Shown in pieces: positions 7,617-13,401 of a DNA stretch of 25,213 bases (positions within the stretch are counted from its first letter, which is position 1; the number at the start of each line of letters is the position of its first letter). Source of the DNA: CAJMNU01 sp905214855 (GTDB lineage Bacteria > Bacillota > Clostridia > Lachnospirales > Lachnospiraceae); contig CALADM010000033.1 of the NCBI GenBank assembly GCA_937890595.1, forward strand, positions 1-25,213, read 5' to 3'. The notes under the pieces were generated by a model. That model did not search any database. It worked only from the letters and a program-made list of their open reading frames with translations, and had not been told where the DNA came from. The position numbers were made by a program, and so were the translations under genes.

Positions 7617-8179
7617 AGACTAAATAACGGTTTCTCTCCAATCTGTACCAATAGTTCATCTACTTTTTCAGGATCATACTCTCCCTGATTGACACAAACT
7701 CCTACAACAAAATCTGTAGGGTTCACATCCATATATGGTGTAAAGGAATAACCTGACAAATTCACCAGATAGTATGTCTCCCAATAATCCAGATTTAGGA
7801 TCAAACACATCTTTAGCACATTTTCCTTACTGGTACGCGCCCCTTTATGATCTCTTAAACGATACCAAAGTTTTCGATCCATATGGATATCACCATACAC
7901 TTTAGAATCTTTCATCCCTTTGCGATCTACAAACCGAAGTAATTCTGAGAAAAAAAGACGGGTCTGCCCCTCACTCTCTTCTGCCGCCTCTTGTATCAAT
8001 TTTTGAATTTCTGTTTGAGTCAAGGGTTTGTTCCTGTTCTTTAAACGAAGTTTAAAAGCCTGCTCCAAATCAGGTTCTTCATGAAGAGAATATAGAATAT
8101 CCAAAATTTTCTGATCACTCAAGCAGCGGATCAAACCTTCTAATACCTCACTGTCTGTCATGTCACCTTTTTTCTCCAT
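7613..8179 (-). CDS. Small helix-turn-helix protein resembling the C-terminal tail of Firmicute macro-domain proteins; first gene of operon
   Basis: A 188-residue protein. Residues about 82-155 read as five helices of a lambda-repressor-like fold: FSELLRFVDRKG, KDSKVYGDIHM, DRKLWYRLRDHKG, SKENVLKMCLILNLD, YWETYYLVNLSGYSF. The pattern continues to a C-terminal segment ending VDELLVQIGEKPLF. As I recall, the same arrangement (ids xx.S.VYKxAxIDRKxFSKI-like, then GYAxS and a final pair of helices) is found as a C-terminal domain on some Firmicute macro-domain and other accessory proteins; here it stands alone with an N-terminal helical arm containing SEVLEGLIRCLSDQKILDILYSL. The ATG at 8179 has GAGGAA 5 bases upstream; an ATG at 8161 preceded by AAAGGTGAC is also usable. 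It heads the operon about 40 bp after a -10 box and could be its regulator or a sensor subunit. Fold is likely, function unknown. Confidence 0.72.
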   Translation of the reverse strand: MEKKGDMTDSEVLEGLIRCLSDQKILDILYSLHEEPDLEQAFKLRLKNRNKPLTQTEIQKLIQEAAEESEGQTRLFFSELLRFVDRKGMKDSKVYGDIHMDRKLWYRLRDHKGARTSKENVLKMCLILNLDYWETYYLVNLSGYSFTPYMDVNPTDFVVGVCVNQGEYDPEKVDELLVQIGEKPLFSL

Positions 8180-8220
8180 GCAATTCCTCTTTTCAGATCA
8201 TTTTCTTCTTTCTAATTTCT

Positions 8221-8250
8221 ATTATACAATGTCAGTCTTTCGTTTGTATA
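8221..8250 (-). promoter_or_regulatory. Candidate promoter of the six-gene accessory operon
   Basis: The minus strand has a perfect TATAAT (8226-8221), 41 bp upstream of the first start codon. The -35 region is weak: TATACA (8250-8245) at 18 bp spacing matches four of six consensus bases. A perfect -10 with a poor -35 is compatible with a regulated promoter. No obvious palindromic operator lies around it. Confidence 0.5.
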
Positions 8251-8289
8251 TTATTTATGAACACTTTTCCCAAAGATTTCCTGTAACGC

Positions 8290-8323
8290 AAAAGAGCTTT
8301 CAGAATATTCTGAAAGCTCTTTT
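8290..8323. terminator. Perfect 34-nt palindrome terminating the tRNA cluster
   Basis: AAAAGAGCTTTCAGA, a 4-nt centre (ATAT) and the exact complement form a perfect inverted repeat directly after the last tRNA-Glu. The stem ends in four T's on either strand, so it can act as a rho-independent terminator in both directions, though the T-tracts are short and belong to the stem. It separates the tRNA transcript from the downstream operon, whose promoter lies 40 bp further on. Confidence 0.75.
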
Positions 8324-8324
8324 A

Positions 8325-8396
8325 TGACCTATCCGAGAATCGAACTCGGGTTTCCGCCGTGAGAGGGCGGCGTCTTGACCGCTTGACCAATAGGCC
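8325..8396 (-). tRNA. tRNA-Glu(CUC), copy 1
   Basis: A 72-nt cloverleaf. The acceptor GGCCTAT pairs with ATAGGTC (one G-U at 2-71) with discriminator A. The anticodon arm is CCGCC-CTCTCAC-GGCGG with anticodon CTC at loop positions 34-36, reading GAG. The T-arm is CCGAG-TTCGATT-CTCGG. CCA is not encoded. It is identical to the copies at 8663 and 8871 and is co-transcribed with tRNA-Pro copy 1, 23 bp upstream. Confidence 0.95.
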
Positions 8397-8419
8397 GTAT
8401 TTATTGGATGCATACGCAG

Positions 8420-8493
<74 letters not shown>

Positions 8494-8534
8494 AATTCCA
8501 CGCTATCAGGAACTCATTCCCGACCACGCATGCT

Positions 8535-8563
8535 ATTATATCCCATCTTTCTGCAAATGTCAA
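8535..8563 (-). promoter_or_regulatory. Promoter of the tRNA-Pro/tRNA-Glu unit 1
   Basis: Perfect consensus TTGACA (8563-8558), 17-bp spacer, TATAAT (8540-8535) on the minus strand, about 42 bp upstream of mature tRNA-Pro. Such a strong sigma-A promoter is usual for stable RNA genes. The leader GCATGCGTGG is partly conserved in the duplicate unit. Confidence 0.9.
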
Positions 8564-8628
8564 CTATTTTTTATCTGAGATATTCTTATTTCCATCCCAA
8601 TATAGCACAAAACAGATTTTTTACAAAA

Positions 8629-8659
8629 TAAAAACTCCCAAAATATTTCGGAAGTTTTC
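8629..8659 (-). terminator. Terminator after tRNA-Glu copy 2
   Basis: On the minus strand AAACTTCC and GGGAGTTT form a 7-8 bp stem (one G-U pair) around a 10-nt A+T-rich loop, followed by TTTTTATTTTG. It ends 4 nt after the tRNA and precedes the next unit's promoter, the expected place for a terminator. Confidence 0.6.
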
Positions 8660-8662
8660 CTA

Positions 8663-8734
8663 TGACCTATCCGAGAATCGAACTCGGGTTTCCGCCGTGA
8701 GAGGGCGGCGTCTTGACCGCTTGACCAATAGGCC
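8663..8734 (-). tRNA. tRNA-Glu(CUC), copy 2
   Basis: Same 72-nt sequence as copies 1 and 3, anticodon CTC. It forms a one-gene unit with its own promoter (8783-8811) and terminator. The sequence just after it (TAGGAAAAC) matches that after copy 3 rather than copy 1, which hints at which copies share descent. Confidence 0.95.
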
Positions 8735-8782
8735 GTATTCCTTTTTCTTTCATCCTCTGTATCTCTACATCAGATGTTCTTC

Positions 8783-8811
8783 ACTATAACATATTCTTTA
8801 CTTAAAGTCAA
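8783..8811 (-). promoter_or_regulatory. Promoter of tRNA-Glu copy 2
   Basis: TTGACT (8811-8806), 17-bp spacer, TATAGT (8788-8783) on the minus strand, about 49 bp upstream of the mature tRNA. Each box is one base from consensus. Confidence 0.85.
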
Positions 8812-8870
8812 GTATTTTTATATATTATTTTAGAAAACCCAAAAAATATTTACATCTTTCTGTTTTCCTA

Positions 8871-8942
8871 TGACCTATCCGAGAATCGAACTCGGGTTTC
8901 CGCCGTGAGAGGGCGGCGTCTTGACCGCTTGACCAATAGGCC
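8871..8942 (-). tRNA. tRNA-Glu(CUC), copy 3
   Basis: Identical to copies 1 and 2, anticodon CTC. With tRNA-Pro copy 2 and the 23-bp spacer it makes a 169-bp unit (8871-9039) identical base for base to 8325-8493. A weak A+T-rich stem (GAAAAC/GGTTTTC) lies between it and the next promoter. Confidence 0.95.
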
Positions 8943-8965
8943 GTATTTATTGGATGCATACGCAG

Positions 8966-9039
<74 letters not shown>

Positions 9040-9077
9040 AATCCTCTGTTTGAGAACTCATCTCAACCACGTATGCT

Positions 9078-9106
9078 AGTATAATATGGAATTTTAAAAA
9101 TGTCAA
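9078..9106 (-). promoter_or_regulatory. Promoter of the tRNA-Pro/tRNA-Glu unit 2
   Basis: TTGACA (9106-9101), 17-bp spacer, TATACT (9083-9078) on the minus strand. The leader after it (AGCATACGTGGTTGAGATGAG) is related to, but not identical with, that of unit 1. The rest of 9040-9201 is A+T-rich; I see no gene and no convincing terminator for copZ in it. Confidence 0.9.
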
Positions 9107-9201
9107 GAAAATTTTTTAATTTTTCAAATTTTTTCTACAATTAAGTGAACTGCTTCATTTCCTGATACCATATGATATTGCATTCATCCAAAAATCCCTT
9201 A

Positions 9202-9396
9202 TTATTTTTCTATTGGTGTAAATCCCAGATCATCTAAGATCTCTGCTGCCTTTGCTGCACATTTTTCACATCCTTCAATCGTCACAGTTTTAGATGCAAG
9301 ATCTACCTGATGTTCTAAATTTGCCCCATCCATCGCTTTATGAATCCTCTCTACACACTTTTCACACATCATATCCTCACAATAAAATGTCTTCAT
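9202..9396 (-). CDS. copZ: CopZ-like copper chaperone with a second CxxC
   Basis: A 64-residue heavy-metal-associated (HMA) domain protein with the beta-alpha-beta-beta-alpha-beta pattern. The metal site MMCEKC (C11, C14) sits in the usual first loop. A second CxxC, GCEKC (C43, C46), sits before the second helix, and C6 adds a fifth cysteine; canonical CopZ has only the first pair. HMA chaperones bind Cu(I) and pass it to the P-type ATPase, here encoded in the same operon. AGAAGGAGG precedes the ATG at good spacing, and the gene begins 17 bp after csoR. Metal binding is well supported; copper rather than another soft metal follows from the neighbours. Confidence 0.85.
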   Translation of the reverse strand: MKTFYCEDMMCEKCVERIHKAMDGANLEHQVDLASKTVTIEGCEKCAAKAAEILDDLGFTPIEK

Positions 9397-9413
9397 CTTT
9401 TTTCCTCCTTCTA

Positions 9414-9812
9414 TTATTTCATTAATTTTTGTATTGTTTCACAAAGTTCATCCAACGCCTCTTCTCGTCCTGCCTGAATGTCTTCCACTACACAGGACTT
9501 GATATGGTTTGCCAGAAGTACTTTATTGAAGCTGTTTAAAGCTGCCTGAATTGCCATCACCTGAGTAAGGATATCTACACAATAGCGTTCCTCTTCCACC
9601 ATCGTTTTTACCCCTCTCACCTGTCCCTCAATTCTATTTAACCTATTTAAGAGTCCACGAAGTTCTTTGTTTTCTCTGTGTTTATGACGACAGCACTCCT
9701 TCTCGGATGTATTCTGTTCGCTCTGTCCATTTTTACCCATCCCACATTCAGGCATATCTGATGTAAGGCTGCTGCATTCTCTTTTTTTCTTTTCTAGATT
9801 TTTTTCTTCCAC
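9414..9812 (-). CDS. csoR: CsoR-family copper-sensing repressor
   Basis: A 132-residue protein. The last ~85 residues form the all-helical CsoR core: LLNRLNRIEGQVRGVKTMV in helix 1, then the Cu(I) ligands Cys (YCVDIL), His and Cys (NHIKSC), i.e. the C-H-C triad that defines copper sensors of this family. The ~48-residue N-terminal arm is Cys/His-rich (ECCRHKHRENKE); a shorter Cys-containing arm is common in clostridial CsoR. CsoR tetramers bind GC-centred palindromes and release DNA on Cu(I) binding; candidate operators lie in the copA promoter upstream. The frame starts at GTG (9812) with AAGGA about 10 bases upstream; internal ATGs would shorten the arm. It lies 120 bp after copA, so the operon is likely autoregulated. 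Confidence 0.88.
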   Translation of the reverse strand: MEEKNLEKKKRECSSLTSDMPECGMGKNGQSEQNTSEKECCRHKHRENKELRGLLNRLNRIEGQVRGVKTMVEEERYCVDILTQVMAIQAALNSFNKVLLANHIKSCVVEDIQAGREEALDELCETIQKLMK

Positions 9813-9932
9813 ATCTGCGATATCCTTTCACTTCTGTTCTATCTTTCCTATATACATACTCTCATTCTTTTCCTATGACCCATTTCACTGCCACTCCCGA
9901 TCCCTCAGGCATGGATCATTCAACTGACTCCC

Positions 9933-12230
9933 TTATAATTTTAAAAGACGAAGCCGGAGTGCATTGCTCACAACACACACAGAACTGAGTGACATGGCAA
10001 ATCCACCGATCATTGGACTAAGCAATGGACCACCAAACAAATACAATACACCTGCTGCCACTGGAATCCCCAAACTATTATAGAAAAATGCCCAGAAAAG
10101 ATTCTGCTTTATATTCCGTATCGTTGCCTTACTCAAGCGAATCGCACGATACACGTCTTGTAAATCTGATTTCATAAGCACAATATCGCCTGCATCCAGC
10201 GCAATATCACTTCCGGAACCAATCGCACAGCCTACATCTGCCTGTACTAAAGCAGGAGCATCATTGATTCCATCTCCTACCATCATGACATGTTTTCCTT
10301 CTTTCTGTAATTTTTCCACTACAGCTGCCTTATCTTGCGGAAGGACTTCTGCCACCACATGTTCAATATGTGCCTGTTTTCCTATGTGATCTGCTGTCTT
10401 TTGGTTATCTCCTGTCAGCATGTAAACCTCAATCCCCAGAGATTTCAGCTCATCCACTGCATTCATACTGCTCTCTTTGATCGTGTCTGCTACAGCAATG
10501 ATACCCAATAATTCCCTTTCTCTGGCTACAAACATTGGCGTTTTACCTTGTTCTGCCATATGTTCTAACTCTTCTCCTGCCATATCCCAAGGAATTTGGA
10601 AACGATCCATCAATTTTCGATTGCCTATAGCAATGTTATCACCATCTAATGCTGCTATAATACCTTCTCCTGTAATACTCTCAAACTTTTCCGGTTTTGT
10701 CAAATCCAATTCTCTTTTCCGAGCCTCTTCTACGATTGCCTGTCCCAGAGGATGTTCTGACATCTGTTCACAGGAAGCGGCAAGCTGAAGTAATTCTTTC
10801 TGGATTCTCTCTTTTGCATCTGTGCTGCATACAGCATCTTTACAATTAGAAATCTTGTAAATGAGAAGATCTGTCACCTGAGGCTTTCCTTCTGTGATAG
10901 TACCAGTTTTATCCAACACTACAGTATCAATCTTATGTGCCATCTCCAATGCTTCACCACTTTTGATCAGGATTCCATGACTAGCTCCTACACCAGTACC
11001 AACCATGATCGCTGTAGGAGTCGCAAGCCCTAATGCACATGGGCAGGCAATCACTAAAACAGCCACAAAAATCGTCAATGCAAATGACAGAGGTTTTCCT
11101 CCAACAAACAGCCACAAAAGCGCTGCAACAAGTGCAATGACCATTACAGTTGGAACAAAATAGGCTGCAACTGTATCTGCCAGCTTGGCAATAGGCGCTT
11201 TTTTCCCCTGTGCATCTTCCATCATTTTAATGATTTTTGACAAAGTTGTATCAGAACCAACTCTCTTTGTCTCCATCACCATAGCACCATTATAATTCAT
11301 GCTGCCCCCGATTAGCATATCTCCTGCCTGTTTCTCCACAGGAATGCTTTCTCCTGTCAGCATAGATTCATCTACACTGCTGCTCCCCTCTAAAACAATA
11401 CCATCTAGGGGTATCCTGTTTCCTGGCTTTACTAGGATTTTCTGTCCCACCTGTACAGATGAGGAAAGAACTTCACGTTCCATCCCTTCCTCATATAAAA
11501 TAGCTGTATCGGGCGCAAGCTCCATCAATTTACGGATTGCCTCAGAAGTTTTTCCCTTACTTCGACTCTCCATATATTTTCCTAGCATGATCAAGGTTAC
11601 GACCACTGCAGCAGATTCATAGTATAAGTTATGAGCATTCATAGGTTTTTTTACAATACCGATCGTCATAACCAAACTATATAAAAAAGCACTTCCTGTA
11701 CCAATGGCAACTAAAGAATCCATATTTGGATTTCCTTTGAATAAAGTCTTAAATCCCACCAAATAAAATTTTCTTCCTGCGATCAAAACCGGAATTGTCA
11801 AAACAAGCTGTGCCAAAGCAAAATTCATAGGATGTGTTTCCATGTTAAGAAATTCTGGCAATGGCAAAGTAACCGGAATCATATGCCCCATAGACAAATA
11901 TAAAAGGGGAAGTGCAAAACAAATGGCTATCAGCAACCTTCTTTTTGCAATATGCATGGATTCCTCCTGATGCTCCATTGCCTCTTCCTGCTGCTGTTTA
12001 CGCAATTCTTCGCTTTTTGCCTCCTTTTTTGCCCCAAACCCTGCCTTTTCTACCTTTCCGATAATCATATCAGGGCTTACTTTTGACTCATCATACGTAA
12101 TCGTCATCTTATTAGTTGTCAGATTGACATCGCTGCTCTCTACTCCGTCCAGCTTTCTGGTCACACGTTCCACAGCCGCACTGCAAGCTGCACATGACAT
12201 TCCTTCAATGCAATATACTTCTGTTTTCAT
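9933..12230 (-). CDS. copA: Copper-exporting P1B-type ATPase CopA
   Basis: A 765-residue heavy-metal P-type ATPase. In order: one N-terminal HMA domain with GMSCAACS (about residues 8-15), membrane helices from about 95, the phosphatase motif TGES, the transmembrane metal site CPC in VIACPCALGLATP, the phosphorylated Asp in DKTGTITEG, the HP motif of the nucleotide domain (SEHPLGQAIV), and the hinge GDGINDAPA. These define a Cu(I) exporter (P1B-1). A short insertion in the nucleotide domain carries two extra cysteines (NCKDAVCSTD). I place the start at 12230 because AGGAGG lies 8 bases upstream and the HMA domain begins at once; an upstream in-frame ATG (12281) would add 17 residues but has no good site. 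It leads the copA-csoR-copZ operon and is probably induced by copper through CsoR. Confidence 0.95.
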   Translation of the reverse strand: MKTEVYCIEGMSCAACSAAVERVTRKLDGVESSDVNLTTNKMTITYDESKVSPDMIIGKVEKAGFGAKKEAKSEELRKQQQEEAMEHQEESMHIAKRRLLIAICFALPLLYLSMGHMIPVTLPLPEFLNMETHPMNFALAQLVLTIPVLIAGRKFYLVGFKTLFKGNPNMDSLVAIGTGSAFLYSLVMTIGIVKKPMNAHNLYYESAAVVVTLIMLGKYMESRSKGKTSEAIRKLMELAPDTAILYEEGMEREVLSSSVQVGQKILVKPGNRIPLDGIVLEGSSSVDESMLTGESIPVEKQAGDMLIGGSMNYNGAMVMETKRVGSDTTLSKIIKMMEDAQGKKAPIAKLADTVAAYFVPTVMVIALVAALLWLFVGGKPLSFALTIFVAVLVIACPCALGLATPTAIMVGTGVGASHGILIKSGEALEMAHKIDTVVLDKTGTITEGKPQVTDLLIYKISNCKDAVCSTDAKERIQKELLQLAASCEQMSEHPLGQAIVEEARKRELDLTKPEKFESITGEGIIAALDGDNIAIGNRKLMDRFQIPWDMAGEELEHMAEQGKTPMFVARERELLGIIAVADTIKESSMNAVDELKSLGIEVYMLTGDNQKTADHIGKQAHIEHVVAEVLPQDKAAVVEKLQKEGKHVMMVGDGINDAPALVQADVGCAIGSGSDIALDAGDIVLMKSDLQDVYRAIRLSKATIRNIKQNLFWAFFYNSLGIPVAAGVLYLFGGPLLSPMIGGFAMSLSSVCVVSNALRLRLLKL

Positions 12231-12312
12231 CTCTTTTTCCTCCTGTCTAAACCCAGGCAAACAGATGTGTTCTTTTGCCAAATTAAGGAAATCTCATAAT
12301 TTCCTTACACCA

Positions 12313-12373
12313 AAATACCACCACGGGGTATTTGTGTATAATACATTATACCCCGTGGTGGTATTTGTGTCAA
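12313..12373 (-). promoter_or_regulatory. copA promoter with two mirror-image CsoR-like operators
   Basis: The minus strand has TTGACA (12373-12368), a 17-bp spacer and TATAAT (12350-12345), a perfect sigma-A promoter. A 19-bp sequence, AAATACCACCACGGGGTAT, occurs on the plus strand at 12313-12331 and as its exact inverse at 12348-12366, with 16 bp between. Each copy is itself a pseudo-palindrome of the CsoR type (TACCnC...GGGGTA). The first copy fills the -35/-10 spacer, the second covers roughly +10 to +30, so repressor on either should block transcription. The operator identity is inferred from the pattern and the csoR gene in the operon. Confidence 0.85.
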
Positions 12374-12390
12374 CTTGATTTTCCATCTTT

Positions 12391-12993
12391 TTATGGCAAT
12401 ATTTCAAAAAAGAAACGAATCAAAACAGGAACTAATGCAGAACATAAAACACCATTAAATACCGCCATCAATACAACTTCTTCACTTGTGTACTTCATAA
12501 GCATTGGCAAAGTTGTATCCTCACTGGTTGCCGCTGCCGGTGCAATCGCACTGTAGTGATTAAAATGTTTTGCTACAAATGGGATACTTAAAAAAGAAAA
12601 TATCTCACGCAGCAAATTGCTCAAAAAAGCCAGTGTTCCTACTCCTGCGCCTGCCAAGTCAGAGAGCAAAACACCAGACAGGCTATACCATCCCAGACCA
12701 CAAGCCACCGGCACTCCTTCCTTAAATGGCATTCCACAGATCCAAGATCCAAGAAAGCCCCCTGCGATTGTACCTGCTACAATCCCAATTGGTATGATCA
12801 ATATTTTCAAATGATATTCCCTTAATTTACGAAATACCTGTTTATTCAGACCAACACTGATCCCTACTGCAAACATCAGTACATATAATGTCCCATCTGC
12901 CAATACAGAACAAAAATCCACTGCTTCCTGTGTAAACACAAACTGCCCGCAAACCACTCCAAGGATCAGGCTTATTACTGCCACAATTACCAT
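12391..12993 (-). CDS. lysO: Lysine exporter LysO, C-terminal component
   Basis: A 200-residue integral membrane protein matching the C-terminal two thirds of LysO (DUF340/Lys_export). It has about six hydrophobic segments with conserved turns ADGTLYVLMFAVGISVG, GLGWYSLSGVLL and LSNLLREIFSF. In E. coli, LysO is one ~300-residue L-lysine exporter; in many Clostridia it is encoded as a short N-terminal and a longer C-terminal gene, as here (87 + 200 residues). GGGAGG lies 5 bases before the ATG. The upstream half is 116 bp away, separated by a palindromic element. The copA promoter starts only 18 bp after the stop codon. Family firm, substrate by homology. Confidence 0.82.
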   Translation of the reverse strand: MVIVAVISLILGVVCGQFVFTQEAVDFCSVLADGTLYVLMFAVGISVGLNKQVFRKLREYHLKILIIPIGIVAGTIAGGFLGSWICGMPFKEGVPVACGLGWYSLSGVLLSDLAGAGVGTLAFLSNLLREIFSFLSIPFVAKHFNHYSAIAPAAATSEDTTLPMLMKYTSEEVVLMAVFNGVLCSALVPVLIRFFFEILP

Positions 12994-13028
12994 GTCATCC
13001 TCCCTTATGTCTTACTCAATCTTGCCGT

Positions 13029-13057
13029 AAAGCCCCTAGCTTTAGCTATGGAGATAT
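13029..13057 (-). repeat. IS200/IS605-like hairpin relic between the two lysO genes
   Basis: Read on the minus strand: ATATCTCCATAGCTAAAGC then TAGGGGCTTT. TAGC-TAAA-GCTA forms the stem-loop, extended by CTCC/GGGG around one bulged A. The unit is related to 19173-19202 on the opposite strand (about 24 of 28 bases alike) and shares a TAAA loop and GGG-CTT flank with 25168-25189. Such subterminal hairpins mark IS200/IS605 ends; no transposase gene accompanies it. Confidence 0.55.
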
Positions 13058-13109
13058 CAGGCATTTTGTATTTCCCTGCTGTCATCACGAGAATTTCATC
13101 ATCCCATAC

Positions 13110-13373
13110 TTATTTTTCCATGAATTTTTTTGTCAATATATAAACCACAAGTACGGAAAGTATGATAGGTACTAACGAAAATACAAGACTATCCATTCCA
13201 AGTTCCGCTAGTTCTGAAAAAAAATCTGGTCTGCTTCCTAAAGAAACTCCCATACAAAAGATCAAAACAGCTGTACACACCAACTGCAGCCATGCATTGG
13301 GTTTACTCCATTGAATAGGAAAACAGGTAAAACCGACAAGAATCCCTGCTGCCATAACCATTAAAATTACCAT
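13110..13373 (-). CDS. Lysine exporter LysO, N-terminal component
   Basis: An 87-residue hydrophobic protein with three probable membrane segments (about residues 1-16, 27-46 and 60-80) and the motif CMGVSLGSRPDFFSELAELG, typical of the N-terminal part of LysO/DUF340. With the downstream 200-residue gene it makes up a full-length exporter. AAGAGGAAG precedes the ATG. It begins 29 bp after polC and may be read from the same transcript. In frame after its TAA, 33 sense codons run through the palindromic element to a TAA just before the downstream ribosome binding site; whether the original C-terminus was altered by the insertion cannot be told here. Confidence 0.72.
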   Translation of the reverse strand: MVILMVMAAGILVGFTCFPIQWSKPNAWLQLVCTAVLIFCMGVSLGSRPDFFSELAELGMDSLVFSLVPIILSVLVVYILTKKFMEK

Positions 13374-13401
13374 ATTTTCTTCCTCTTATCCTTTCTTTTT
13401 C

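Noticed and set aside
12391..13373. lysO as a single gene broken by a frameshift or insertion
   Set aside because: Both halves have their own start codon and good ribosome binding site, and a two-gene LysO is a known arrangement in Clostridia; the hairpin may have entered later.
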